A program made the position numbers and the translations under genes. The notes under the pieces are model-generated. The model made no database searches and was not told where the DNA came from. It saw only the letters and a list, made by a program, of their open reading frames with translations. A stretch of 21,004 bases of DNA from Negativicutes bacterium (GTDB lineage: Bacteria; Bacillota; Negativicutes; SKW292), in NCBI GenBank assembly GCA_026416215.1, contig JAOAFP010000006.1, positions 1-21,004 of the forward strand, read 5' to 3'. This document shows positions 6,453-14,869 of this stretch, piece after piece (the first letter of the stretch is position 1; each line of letters begins with the position of its first letter).

Positions 6453-8921
6453 CTATCCGATTACCACGTTGATCAGCTTGCCGGGAACGTAGATCACCTT
6501 TTTGACCGCCCGTCCGGCCGCTGCCTGCCGTACTTTGTCGCTGGCCACCGCCAGGGCCTCGGCCTGTTCGGCTGTGATGTCAGCGGCCACCATTACCCTG
6601 TCGCGGAGCTTGCCGTTGATCTGCAGGGCTATTTCCACCTCGTCGCACTGCAGGGCCGACTGGTCATAGCCGGGCCAGGGCTGGTCGTGAACGCTGCCCG
6701 GCCACCCCTGCCGGTACCAAAGCTCCTCGCTGATGTGCGGGGCAAACGGTGCCAGCAGCAGCAGCAGGCTGCGCACCAGCTCGCCGGCGAGGGCCCGGCT
6801 GCGGCCGGCTGTGGTTTGCTCCCGCCAGCTGTGGGCAGCGTTGACCAGTTCCATGATCGCGCTGATCGCGGTGTTGAAATTGAAACGCTGTTCGATGTCC
6901 TGGCTGACCTTGCGGATGGTGGCGTGCAACACCCGCCGCAGCTGGCGGTCGGCCGCCGGGCTGGCAACGTCGCCTGCCCCGTCCTCGCCCAGACCGGTCA
7001 CCAGCCGCCACACCCGCTGCAGGAATCGGTAGGCTCCCTCCACCCCCTGGTCGCTCCATTCCAGATCCCGCTCGGGCGGGGAGGCAAACAGGATGAACAG
7101 CCGGGCGGTGTCTGCCCCGTACCGTTCGATGATCTGGTCGGGACTGACCACGTTGCCCCTGGATTTGGACATCTTGGCCCCATCCTTGATCACCATCCCC
7201 TGGGTGAGCAGATTGGAAAACGGCTCGCCGTCGCGCACCAGACCCTGCCGCTGCAGAACCTTCATGATGAACCGCGAGTAAAGCAGGTGGAGTATGGCGT
7301 GTTCGATACCGCCGATGTACTGGGCGACCGGCAGCCAGCGGTCAGACAGCCGTCGGTCGCAGAAACACTGTCGGTTGTGCGGGTCGGCAAACCGCAGGTA
7401 GTACCAGGACGAGCAGATAAAGGTGTCCATGGTGTCGGTTTCCCGCCGGGCCGGCTGGCCGCAGGCCGGGCAAAAACAGTGAACAAAGCTGTCAGACGTG
7501 GCCAGCGGCGAAATGCTGCCGGCTGTGAAGTCCACTTCGTAGGGCAGCACCACCGGCAACTGGTCCTCCGGTACCGGCACCGTTCCACAGCCAGGACAGT
7601 AGACAATGGGTATGGGTGCCCCCCAGTAACGCTGACGGGATATCAACCAGTCGCGCAGGCGGTAGTTGATCCGCGGACGCCCGGCACCGTTGGCCGCCAG
7701 CCAGCCGATCACCGCCTGCCGGGCGTCCGGTCCGTACAGTCCGTCAAATCCGGGCGAGCCGAACATTTCGCCGTCATCCTCGAATGCTGCCTCCAGACCG
7801 GCCGGCTCTGTTCCCGGCGGCTTTATCACCTGCCGGACCGGCAAGCCGTACCTGCCGGCAAATTCAAAATCGCGCTGGTCGTGGGCCGGCACCCCCATAA
7901 CCGCCCCGGTACCATATTCGTACAGCACGTAGTTTGTCACCCAGATCGGTACCAGTTCACCGGTCAGGGGATTGGCAGCCCGGCAGCCGGTGGGCACCCC
8001 CAGCTTCTCAGTGCCAGTCCGCTCCTCTTCGCTGAGGCTTATCACCCGGCCGGCAAAGCCCATCACCTGATCCGGCCGGCCGCCGGCTGCCGCCAGTCGC
8101 GGCAGCAGCGGATGCTCGGCCGCCACCACCAGATAAGTCACCCCGAACACCGTATCCGGCCGGGTGGTGAACACAGTGATTTTGTCGCCGGTCTCAGCCA
8201 CGGTAAAATCGATCTCTGCCCCTTGGCTGCGGCCAATCCAGTTGATCTGCATGGTCCTGACCCGCTCCGGCCAGCCGGTCAGTTGATCGATGTCAGCCAG
8301 CAGTTCCCCGGCGTATTCGGTGATCCGGAAAAACCACTGCTCAAGGTTTTTCCTGCCCACCGGCCGGTCGCACCGCCAGCAGCCGCCGTTAACCACCTGT
8401 TCGTTGGCCAGCACGGTGTTGCAGCTGTCGCACCAGTTGACGGCCGCCGCTTTCCGGTAGGCCAGACCCTGCCGGTAAAGCTGTAGAAACAGCCACTGGG
8501 TCCAGCGATAATATTCCGGATCGCAGGTGGCCACCTCCCGCCGCCAGTCGATGCTCACCCCCAGCGCCTGAAATTGGCGCCGCATGTGGTCAATGTTCTT
8601 CCGCGTCCAGTCGGCCGGATGGACGCGGTTTTGAATGGCGGCGTTTTCCGCCGGCATACCGAAGGCATCCCAGCCCATCGGGTGCAGCACGTTGTAACCG
8701 GACATTTTCTTAAACCGGGCGATTACGTCGCCAATCGAGTAATTGCGGACATGGCCCATATGCAGGTTGCCGGACGGGTAGGGAAACATTTCCAGCAGGT
8801 AGTAAGGAGGCAGCGGCGAGTCATCGTCCACGGCAAAGCTTTGGCGTTCCCGCCAGACCTTCTGCCAGTGGGCCTCGATCCGCCCCGGTTCGTAACGGTT
8901 GTGATTTTGTCTGTCAGCCAA
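6453..8921 (-). CDS. leuS: leucyl-tRNA synthetase
   Basis: This enzyme charges tRNA-Leu with leucine in an ATP-dependent reaction. It is a class Ia synthetase with a CP1 editing domain that removes mischarged amino acids. The HIGH signature appears as HMGH (residues 54-57, in GNLHMGHVRNY) and KMSKS is at about 583-587. Cys-rich zinc-knuckle-like pairs are visible (CDSC with CWRC, then CPGC and CPAC). The C-terminus matches bacterial LeuRS (KVIYVPGKLINVVIG). I place the start at TTG 8921, giving 822 residues: GGGGAG lies 7 bases upstream, and the encoded ADRQNHNRYEPGRIEAHWQKVW is where LeuRS homology begins. An in-frame ATG at 9005 would add 28 Pro/Gly/Arg-rich residues with no homology look. 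I saw no T-box upstream. Confidence 0.97.
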   Translation of the reverse strand: MADRQNHNRYEPGRIEAHWQKVWRERQSFAVDDDSPLPPYYLLEMFPYPSGNLHMGHVRNYSIGDVIARFKKMSGYNVLHPMGWDAFGMPAENAAIQNRVHPADWTRKNIDHMRRQFQALGVSIDWRREVATCDPEYYRWTQWLFLQLYRQGLAYRKAAAVNWCDSCNTVLANEQVVNGGCWRCDRPVGRKNLEQWFFRITEYAGELLADIDQLTGWPERVRTMQINWIGRSQGAEIDFTVAETGDKITVFTTRPDTVFGVTYLVVAAEHPLLPRLAAAGGRPDQVMGFAGRVISLSEEERTGTEKLGVPTGCRAANPLTGELVPIWVTNYVLYEYGTGAVMGVPAHDQRDFEFAGRYGLPVRQVIKPPGTEPAGLEAAFEDDGEMFGSPGFDGLYGPDARQAVIGWLAANGAGRPRINYRLRDWLISRQRYWGAPIPIVYCPGCGTVPVPEDQLPVVLPYEVDFTAGSISPLATSDSFVHCFCPACGQPARRETDTMDTFICSSWYYLRFADPHNRQCFCDRRLSDRWLPVAQYIGGIEHAILHLLYSRFIMKVLQRQGLVRDGEPFSNLLTQGMVIKDGAKMSKSRGNVVSPDQIIERYGADTARLFILFASPPERDLEWSDQGVEGAYRFLQRVWRLVTGLGEDGAGDVASPAADRQLRRVLHATIRKVSQDIEQRFNFNTAISAIMELVNAAHSWREQTTAGRSRALAGELVRSLLLLLAPFAPHISEELWYRQGWPGSVHDQPWPGYDQSALQCDEVEIALQINGKLRDRVMVAADITAEQAEALAVASDKVRQAAAGRAVKKVIYVPGKLINVVIG

Positions 8922-8961
8922 TTTCGTTCTCCCCGCGTGATGTGATTTACTGCCGTCCACA

Positions 8962-8984
8962 GGCCGGCCCGGCCGCTGCCGGCC
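8962..8984 (-). repeat. GC-rich stem-loop upstream of leuS
   Basis: GGCCGGC (8962-8968) and GCCGGCC (8978-8984) are perfect inverted arms around a 9-base loop, about 40 bases upstream of the leuS start, in the 127-bp ccdA-leuS gap. No U-tract follows on the minus strand. The rest of this gap shows no clear promoter and no T-box. Confidence 0.45.
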
Positions 8985-9048
8985 CGGTTTACCGCCCGGC
9001 GGCAATTGTGCTAAACTTTAGGACGCACCCCGTTCCCGCCTTATTAGT

Positions 9049-9705
9049 TCAGATGGCCAGGCCAGGCAGGTGGTTGAAAAACAACAGTCCGCCGGCTGCC
9101 ATCAGGATCAGTCCGGCCAGACGCCGGATCAGCGGCAGATAGCGGTAGCTCCTGGCCAGATATTTCTCCAGCCGGCCGAAAAATGCCGCCACCGCCAGGA
9201 ACGGCAGGATGAACCCCAGGGCATAGACGGCCAGCAGCTTTGCCCCGGCCGCCGCCGTGGCCGCCGTGGCTGCATAGCCCAGAACCGCGGCCAGTATCGG
9301 CCCGTTGCAGGGAGTCCAGCCCAGGGTGAAAGCCGCCCCGGCGCAAAAGCTGCCCAGCGGCCCGGTGAACTGCCGGTCGAACAACGGCCGGTACTCTCTG
9401 TTCAGCCGGCCGGCCGGGACGATGTCCAACATCACCGCCCCCATGGCCACTACGATCAGTGCCCCGATCCGGCGGACGGTGTCCTGATACTGCCACAGCC
9501 AGCCGCCCAGCGACGAGGCCGTGGCCCCCAGCCCGACAAACACCAGCAGAAAGCCGCTGCAAAACAGCAGGGAATTGACCGGCACCCCGCCACGCCCGTT
9601 GAGCAGGGTGGCCAGGTACACCGGCAGCAACGGCAACACGCAGGGCGAGACAAACGACAGCACCCCGGCGACAAACACCGTCACCACCCCTAGCTCAGCA
9701 CCCAC
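9049..9705 (-). CDS. ccdA: CcdA/DsbD-type transmembrane thiol-disulfide reductant transporter
   Basis: CcdA-family proteins carry reducing equivalents from cytoplasmic thioredoxin across the membrane to extracytoplasmic thiol-disulfide proteins, for example in cytochrome c maturation or disulfide isomerisation. The 218-residue protein is highly hydrophobic, consistent with six spans. The paired redox cysteines are Cys22 in SFVSPCVLPLLPVYL and Cys133 in GWTPCNGPIL, the two family hallmarks. I chose GTG at 9705 because GGGGGG lies 6 bases upstream and the encoded protein has family-like length; an ATG at 9780 would extend into the divergent lgt gene and add non-homologous sequence. No partner thioredoxin-like gene or cytochrome c biogenesis gene is in the window. 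It is followed on the same strand by leuS without an obvious terminator. Confidence 0.92.
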   Translation of the reverse strand: MGAELGVVTVFVAGVLSFVSPCVLPLLPVYLATLLNGRGGVPVNSLLFCSGFLLVFVGLGATASSLGGWLWQYQDTVRRIGALIVVAMGAVMLDIVPAGRLNREYRPLFDRQFTGPLGSFCAGAAFTLGWTPCNGPILAAVLGYAATAATAAAGAKLLAVYALGFILPFLAVAAFFGRLEKYLARSYRYLPLIRRLAGLILMAAGGLLFFNHLPGLAI

Positions 9706-9736
9706 AGCTACACCCCCCGGCCAAAATTTTCGCTCT

Positions 9737-9742
9737 ATTATA
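9737..9742 (-). promoter_or_regulatory. possible -10 element for ccdA
   Basis: On the minus strand TATAAT, directly preceded by TGTG, lies in the 54-bp gap between the divergent ccdA and lgt genes. There is no convincing -35 at 16-18 bp. The same bases also read TATTAT toward lgt (9736-9741), again without a clear -35. Either gene or both could be served. Confidence 0.3.
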
Positions 9743-9759
9743 CACAAGCAGGAGGCAAA

Positions 9760-10551
9760 ATGCACCAGTACCTGTTCCACATCGGCAGTTTACCGGTCCG
9801 GAGCTACGGGGCGGTCATGCTCCTCAGCATCGCCCTGGCCGGCTGCATCGGCTACTTTCTCGCCCGCCAGGATGGGCGGTGGCACCGGCACGTGCTGGAC
9901 ATAACCCTCTGGGGCGGACTGTGCGGATTTGTCGGCGCCCGGCTCTGGGACGTGTTCTTCTTCGACTGGTCGTACTACCGCCACCACCTGGGGGAAATAC
10001 TGTTCATCTGGCAGGGCGGCATGGCCATCCAGGGCGGGGTGATCGGCGGGGTGCTGGGCGGTTACCTCTATACAGTTATTCACCGGATTGACAGCTGGGA
10101 CTTTGCCGACAGAATCGCCGCCCCGGCCATCGTCTTCGGCCAGGCGGTGGGACGGGCGGCCAACCTGCTTAACGGCGACGCCTTCGGTCACCCGACCGGC
10201 GGTCAGTACGGAGTTGTTTACCCGCCCGGCACCCTCGCCCATGCCACTTACGGCTCACAACCCCTGTGGCCGGCTGAAGTCTGGGAGGGACAGGCCGATA
10301 TGGTGATCTTTGCCCTGTTGCTGCTGTTCCGCACCACCAACCACGCCAAAGGGCAGGTGTTTGCACTTTATTTCATCCTCTACTCGCTGGCCAGATTCTT
10401 TCTCGAGTACCTGCGCGGCGACTACCCGGCCGGCCTCTGGCAGCTGAAGGCAGCCCAGATGCTGAGCCTGGCGACGTTCCTGGCAGCCACGGCAGTTTTC
10501 GTAATACTCGAGGTCAGACGGCGCCGCCGCCGAACAGCCGGGCCAGCCTGA
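9760..10551 (+). CDS. lgt: prolipoprotein diacylglyceryl transferase
   Basis: Lgt transfers a diacylglyceryl group from phosphatidylglycerol to the lipobox cysteine of prolipoproteins, the first step of lipoprotein maturation in the cytoplasmic membrane. The 263-residue protein is polytopic. Motifs visible are SYGAVMLLSIALA near residue 15, GGLCGFVGARLWDV (52-65), WQGGMAIQGGVIGG (84-97), the Lgt signature region GQAVGRAANLLNGDAFG (127-143, here with AAN where GNF is common) and YSLARFFLEYLRGD (208-221). Gln91 occupies the place of the His usually present in the GGxxxHGG stretch (His103 in E. coli). The start is ATG at 9760 with AGGAGG four bases upstream. It is divergent from ccdA, and its last 38 bases overlap the convergent epimerase gene. 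Confidence 0.96.
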   Translation: MHQYLFHIGSLPVRSYGAVMLLSIALAGCIGYFLARQDGRWHRHVLDITLWGGLCGFVGARLWDVFFFDWSYYRHHLGEILFIWQGGMAIQGGVIGGVLGGYLYTVIHRIDSWDFADRIAAPAIVFGQAVGRAANLLNGDAFGHPTGGQYGVVYPPGTLAHATYGSQPLWPAEVWEGQADMVIFALLLLFRTTNHAKGQVFALYFILYSLARFFLEYLRGDYPAGLWQLKAAQMLSLATFLAATAVFVILEVRRRRRRTAGPA

Positions 10552-11680
10552 GCAGGCCGCGGGGAATATGGAAGCAGCCCTTCCACTTGCCACCCTTCAG
10601 CGGCAGCAGTACCTCGCCGCGGCGGTTGAGGTAGCCAAACCATTCGCCGTACCGGCGGTCGGGGAAATGCTGGAAAGTGTAGTCGGCCACCCGTTCAAAC
10701 CACTGGCCGGCCTGGCAGTTGCCGGTCAGTTTCCAGGCCATGGCCAGAGCCACCATCGCCTCGATGTGCACCCACCACAGCTTCTGATCCCATTCCAGCT
10801 TGTCGGGCGGGTGCCCGTCGATATCGAGAAAGTAGAACAAACCTCCGTACTGGTTGTCCCAGCCCCATTCGGCAATGTTGAGGGCAATCTGGCAGCAGCG
10901 GTCAATTAGAGCCCGGTCACCGCGTTCGGCGGCAATTTCCATAATAAACCACATTGCTTCCAGCCCGTGGCCGGGATTGGTCAGCCGGCCGTCAAAACAA
11001 TCGGCAAAACTGCCGTCAGCCAGCACGTTTTCCCGGATCAGCCCCCGCTGCCGGTCGTGGAACACTTCCAGCACCTCGGCAATCACCTGGTCGGTCAGGC
11101 GTTCGATTTCACCGTGTTCGATCACTCCGGTCAGTTCCCGGCCCAGGTTGCAGAGGATCATCGGTAGGGAAAACCCCCGCAGCGGCCGGCTGCCCGGCCA
11201 GGCTTTGTTCCACCGCCCTTTGGGGTTGTCGCGGCGGACAAGAATATTGCGGAAGGTGGCGGCAGCGATTGCGGTGGCCTGCTCGTCGCCGGCCGCCAGC
11301 CCGTAACGGGCCAGGGCCATACAGGCAAAACAGTCGGAAAAGATATTGTAGGGGGCGACCTGCGGCCGCCCTTGCCGGTCGAGGGCGAAAAACCAGTTGC
11401 CGCTGCCGTCGCGGCCGTGATTCAGCAAAAACCTGTATCCCAGCTCGGCCATTTTCAGCCAGTCGGGCCGCTGCTGCCAACGGCTGTAGAGGGTAGAGAA
11501 CATCCACACCTGCCGGGCCTGAAGCCAGATGAACTTGTCCCGATCGTACACCCTGCCCTGACGGTCGAGACAGGTGAAATAGCCGCCGTACTCCCAGTCG
11601 GGGGAGTGGATCTGCCAGAAGTCGATCACCCCGGCCAGCTCGTCGTAGTAAGTTTTTCCGCAGGTAAATACCTCGTTCAT
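10514..11680 (-). CDS. N-acylglucosamine 2-epimerase (renin-binding-protein-like)
   Basis: AGE-family enzymes interconvert GlcNAc and ManNAc with an (alpha/alpha)6 barrel, usually in the cytoplasm. The 388-residue protein resembles animal renin-binding protein more than cellobiose 2-epimerase. Matching stretches are NPGHGLEAMWFIMEIA (near residue 236), YGGLFYFLDIDG and KLEWDQKLWWVHIEAM (near 275-310), YGEWFGYLNRRGEV and KGGKWKGCFHIPRGL (near 345-378). These contain the paired His residues expected to do the general acid/base chemistry. The start is ATG at 11680 with AGGAGG seven bases upstream, overlapping the upstream dehydratase stop by four bases (ATGA), so the two are translationally coupled. 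Its 3' end overlaps lgt by 38 bp. Substrate is inferred from family resemblance: other sugars are possible, and no nan genes are nearby. Confidence 0.88.
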   Translation of the reverse strand: MNEVFTCGKTYYDELAGVIDFWQIHSPDWEYGGYFTCLDRQGRVYDRDKFIWLQARQVWMFSTLYSRWQQRPDWLKMAELGYRFLLNHGRDGSGNWFFALDRQGRPQVAPYNIFSDCFACMALARYGLAAGDEQATAIAAATFRNILVRRDNPKGRWNKAWPGSRPLRGFSLPMILCNLGRELTGVIEHGEIERLTDQVIAEVLEVFHDRQRGLIRENVLADGSFADCFDGRLTNPGHGLEAMWFIMEIAAERGDRALIDRCCQIALNIAEWGWDNQYGGLFYFLDIDGHPPDKLEWDQKLWWVHIEAMVALAMAWKLTGNCQAGQWFERVADYTFQHFPDRRYGEWFGYLNRRGEVLLPLKGGKWKGCFHIPRGLLRLARLFGGGAV

Positions 11681-12639
11681 GCCAGCCCCTCCTGCCGGAA
11701 CAGATCGGCGGCCGCCACCGGATCGACGTTGCCGCCGCTGAGGATCACACCGGTTTTTTTGCCGGCGAACCGCCGGTCCGGATCATCCAGCAACGCGGCC
11801 AGCCCGACCGCCGCCGACGGTTCGACCAGCATTTTCATCCGCGTCCAGATCAGGTACATGGCCCGGATGATCGCCCCTTCGCTGACAGTGATGACCCCGG
11901 CAGCCATTTTGCTGATCACCGGGAAGGTAAGCTGCCCGAGGCTGGGAGTGCGCAGCCCGTCGGCAATGGTAGGCGGATTTTTAATCCTGACCAGCTGCCC
12001 GCTGGCCACCGACTGCCGGGCATCGTCGGCCAGCTCCGGTTCGACGCCGTACACCTGACAGCTGCGGTTGGCCTCATAGGTGGAAATAAGGCTGCCAGCC
12101 AGCAGCCCGCCACCGCCGCACGGCACCAGCAAAACCTCCAGCCCCGGCATCTGATCGTGCATTTCCCTGGCCACCGTGGCCTGACCGGCGATAATCAGCT
12201 GGTGATCGTACGGAGGCACCAGGGTCAGCCCCTTCTCGCTGACCAGCATTTCGGCAATCCGTTCCCGCTCCATAACCGCAGGATCATAGGTCAGCACCTG
12301 CCCGCCGTACCCCTCGACCGCCCGGCGTTTGACGCCGGGGGCGTTATCCGGCATGATAATCAGGGTCTGAATCCCCAGCATCTGTCCGGCCAGGGCCACC
12401 GCCTGGGCGTGGTTGCCCGACGAATAGGCCACCACTCCGCACATCCGTTCGCGCCCTTCCAGCCGGCTCATCATATTGTAGGCCCCGCGCAGCTTGAACG
12501 CCCCGCCCCGCTGAAAATTCTCGCACTTAAAAAAAACCTGCCCGCCAGTCAGCTCGTTGATAAGCCGCGAGCCGATCACCGGCGTGCGGTGGGTCACGCC
12601 GGCCAGTATCCGGGCCGCCGCCAGCACCTGATCCGTCAT
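11677..12639 (-). CDS. serine/threonine dehydratase or racemase, PLP fold-type II
   Basis: These enzymes use pyridoxal phosphate to deaminate serine or threonine (to pyruvate or 2-oxobutyrate) or to racemise serine. The 320 residues show the Schiff-base lysine Lys49 in FQRGGAFKLRGAYN, the substrate loop SSGNHAQAVA (near residue 74), the phosphate-binding glycine loop CGGGGLLAG (near 175) and SGGNVD near the C-terminus. There is no C-terminal ACT domain, so this is not the isoleucine-regulated biosynthetic IlvA. The TIADGLRTPSLG and MKMLVEPSAAVGLAAL segments look closer to the serine racemase/threo-3-hydroxyaspartate ammonia-lyase branch than to E. coli TdcB. Exact reaction cannot be fixed from sequence. 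The start is ATG at 12639 with GGAAGGCGGTG upstream. It is the first gene of a coupled pair with the epimerase. Confidence 0.88.
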   Translation of the reverse strand: MTDQVLAAARILAGVTHRTPVIGSRLINELTGGQVFFKCENFQRGGAFKLRGAYNMMSRLEGRERMCGVVAYSSGNHAQAVALAGQMLGIQTLIIMPDNAPGVKRRAVEGYGGQVLTYDPAVMERERIAEMLVSEKGLTLVPPYDHQLIIAGQATVAREMHDQMPGLEVLLVPCGGGGLLAGSLISTYEANRSCQVYGVEPELADDARQSVASGQLVRIKNPPTIADGLRTPSLGQLTFPVISKMAAGVITVSEGAIIRAMYLIWTRMKMLVEPSAAVGLAALLDDPDRRFAGKKTGVILSGGNVDPVAAADLFRQEGLA

Positions 12640-12838
12640 TACATCACCGCCTTCCCGCGCCTGCTGCCCTGTCCGTCACAGTCGCAGACCGGCACTGAAC
12701 TAAAAACAACGCTGCCTTTTCTTTCGGCACAACCGGGCAAAACCCTGCCGTCAGCCCCATCACCGGCCGGCTGCACGCCTCCCAGGCAACAGTCCGGACG
12801 GGGCATCAGCAAACACCAGTCACAGCCTTGGAGGAAAA

Positions 12839-14740
12839 ATGCTAAAAATCGCCCTGGGACAGATGTCTGTCCGCCCCGGCCGGCCGGATATCAACTGCCG
12901 GACCATTATAGACCACATTGCCACCGCTCGGGCCGCCGGCTGCGATCTGGTTGTGTTCCCCGAGCTGGCCATTCCCGGTTACCTGCTGGGCGACACCTGG
13001 GAACAGGATGCCTTCGTCCGCGACTGCGAATACTGGGGCCAGCAGGTGATCGCGGCCAGCCGGGGGATAACGGTGGTGTTCGGCAACGTGGCTGCTGACT
13101 GGCGTCAGCGGGGGGACGACGGACGGACCCGCAAGTACAACGCCGCCTTTATCGCCTGTGACGGCCGCCTGCATCAAAACCCCTGCTGGCCCTACCCTTT
13201 TTATATTAAAACCCTCCAGCCCAACTATCGCGAGTTTGACGACAACCGTCATTTTTTCAGCCTGCGCAAGCTGGCCGCCGAATTAAATCTCGACCTGGCC
13301 GGGTTGTTTGCCCCGGTGACCGTCGACGCTAGCCGCCGGCTGAAGCTGGTGGTCACGATCTGCGAGGACGGCTGGGATGACAACTATACCCTCAAGCCGT
13401 TCAGCCTGATCGCCAATCAGCCCGACGCCGACTGTCTGATCAACATTTCCTGCTCGCCTTACTCTCTGGACAAAAACCGCGCCCGCCACCGCCTGTTTGC
13501 CGGCCACGCCGCCAACAAGGGCAGGCCGCTGGTCTACGTCAATGCCAGCGGTCTGCAGAACAATGGCAAAACGGTCTACTGCCTGGACGGCTCGAGCGCG
13601 GTCTTTGATCCCGACGGCCGGAACCTGTGGGCCGCCCCGTCGTTTGCCGACGGGCTGTTCTTCAGCGACAGGCTGCCGTCGTCCGGGCTGCAGACCGGTT
13701 CCGACAGCATCGACAGCGTGTACAGATGCCTGCACCACGGCCTGCGCCAGCTGCTGCCGTCCCTGGCAGTTGAACGGGTGGTGATCGGGGCTTCCGGCGG
13801 CATTGATTCGGCCGTGGCAGCCGCCATGTACGGCACCGTGCTGCCGCCTGACCGCCTTCTCTTGGTCAACATGCCCAGCCGGTTCAACTCGCCTACCACC
13901 AGGGGACTGGCCGCCCGGCTGGCTGCCAACCTCGGCTGCCACTACGCCGTGGTTCCGGTGGGCCGTTCACTAAGCCACACCGTGCATCAGATCGAGCGCA
14001 CCCCAATCGTCAGCCCGGGCGGACGGCAGCCGCTGAAATTACAAGTCGGCGGCCTGACCAGGGAAAACATCCAGGCCCGCGACCGCTCAGGGCGGATTCT
14101 GGCCGGCTACGCCTCGGCCTGGCAGGCGGTGTTCACCTGTAACGCCAACAAGACCGAGACCACCGTCGGCTATTCCACCCTCTACGGCGACCACGCCGGC
14201 TTTTTCGCCTTGCTGGCCGACCTTTGGAAGTTTCAGATCTACCAGCTGGCTGAATACCTGAACCGGGAGGTTTACCAGCGGGAACTGATTCCGTCCGGCA
14301 GTATGACCATCGTTCCCAGCGCCGAGCTGTCGGCCGCCCAGAACGTCGACCGCGGACAGGGCGACCCGCTGATTTACCCCTACCACGACTTTTTGTTCCG
14401 GGCTTTTGTCGAACGCTGGCAGCGGGCCACCCCCGAGGACATTGCCAGCTGGTATCTGGACGGCCGGCTGGAAGAGGAAATAGGCTGCCGGCCTGGCCTG
14501 ACGGGGGAGATTTTCCCCGACCCGGCAGCTTTCATCGCCGACCTGGAGAGGTGGTGGCGGGCCTACTGCGGCATGGCGGTGGCCAAACGGATCCAGGCCC
14601 CGCCAGTCATGGCGGTCAGCCGCCGGCCGTTTGGCTACGACCACCGCGAAGCCCAGAATCAAGTTTACTTCACCCACGGCTATCTGGAGCTGAAACAAAA
14701 AATTCTCTCCCGGCCGCGGCCGGGTCATTCTGCCGGTTGA
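12839..14740 (+). CDS. nadE: glutamine-dependent NAD+ synthetase
   Basis: This cytoplasmic enzyme performs the last step of NAD synthesis: it amidates nicotinic acid adenine dinucleotide, using ATP and ammonia released from glutamine. The 633 residues form two domains. The N-terminal nitrilase-like glutaminase carries the Glu-Lys-Cys triad, most likely Glu42 (VVFPELAIPGY), Lys124 (FYIKTLQPNYREF) and Cys175 (VVTICEDGWDD). The C-terminal synthetase has the pyrophosphatase loop ASGGIDSAVAAAMYG near residue 319 and CNANKTETTVGYSTLYGD near 440. This is the long, single-chain form of the enzyme, which can use glutamine directly. The start is ATG at 12839 with GGAGG five bases upstream. It is divergent from the dehydratase, and the 199-bp gap holds no promoter I can support. 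A bidirectional terminator follows. Confidence 0.96.
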   Translation: MLKIALGQMSVRPGRPDINCRTIIDHIATARAAGCDLVVFPELAIPGYLLGDTWEQDAFVRDCEYWGQQVIAASRGITVVFGNVAADWRQRGDDGRTRKYNAAFIACDGRLHQNPCWPYPFYIKTLQPNYREFDDNRHFFSLRKLAAELNLDLAGLFAPVTVDASRRLKLVVTICEDGWDDNYTLKPFSLIANQPDADCLINISCSPYSLDKNRARHRLFAGHAANKGRPLVYVNASGLQNNGKTVYCLDGSSAVFDPDGRNLWAAPSFADGLFFSDRLPSSGLQTGSDSIDSVYRCLHHGLRQLLPSLAVERVVIGASGGIDSAVAAAMYGTVLPPDRLLLVNMPSRFNSPTTRGLAARLAANLGCHYAVVPVGRSLSHTVHQIERTPIVSPGGRQPLKLQVGGLTRENIQARDRSGRILAGYASAWQAVFTCNANKTETTVGYSTLYGDHAGFFALLADLWKFQIYQLAEYLNREVYQRELIPSGSMTIVPSAELSAAQNVDRGQGDPLIYPYHDFLFRAFVERWQRATPEDIASWYLDGRLEEEIGCRPGLTGEIFPDPAAFIADLERWWRAYCGMAVAKRIQAPPVMAVSRRPFGYDHREAQNQVYFTHGYLELKQKILSRPRPGHSAG

Positions 14741-14823
14741 CGGCAGCACCGGCATCGCCCCGGCAACGACCGCTGGGAACCGGGAATATGGCGCCGGTCC
14801 GGCCGGATAACGGCAGCATCGAC

Positions 14824-14852
14824 AAAAAAAGAGGCGTTGTCCGCCTCTTTTT
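14824..14852. terminator. bidirectional intrinsic terminator between nadE and udp
   Basis: GAGGCG (14831-14836) and CGCCTC (14842-14847) form a stem with a 5-base loop. It is flanked by seven A on the left and five T on the right, so it has a U-tract on either strand. It serves both nadE (+) and the convergent uridine phosphorylase gene (-). Confidence 0.9.
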
Positions 14853-14869
14853 CGCTGTCTGGCCAGTTG

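Noticed and set aside
6378..8486. A 702-codon open frame on the plus strand opposite leuS
   Set aside because: It is antisense to the well-supported leuS, has a composition typical of GC-rich shadow frames (many Pro, Gly, His, Gln, Arg) and shows no motif.
8922..9048. T-box leader before leuS
   Set aside because: No conserved antiterminator bulge, specifier loop or terminator could be found. The 127-bp gap holds only a GC-rich hairpin.
8941..9060. Frequent GCCGGC/CCGGCC repeats as a possible DNA uptake sequence
   Set aside because: The motif is spread through coding sequence everywhere in the window and fits the GC-rich codon use. Without genome-wide counts against a background model I cannot claim enrichment.
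12640..12838. Promoter or small RNA in the divergent gap before nadE
   Set aside because: I could find no -35/-10 pair with acceptable spacing on either strand and no clear hairpin with a U-tract, only an AGGAGG-like site before nadE.
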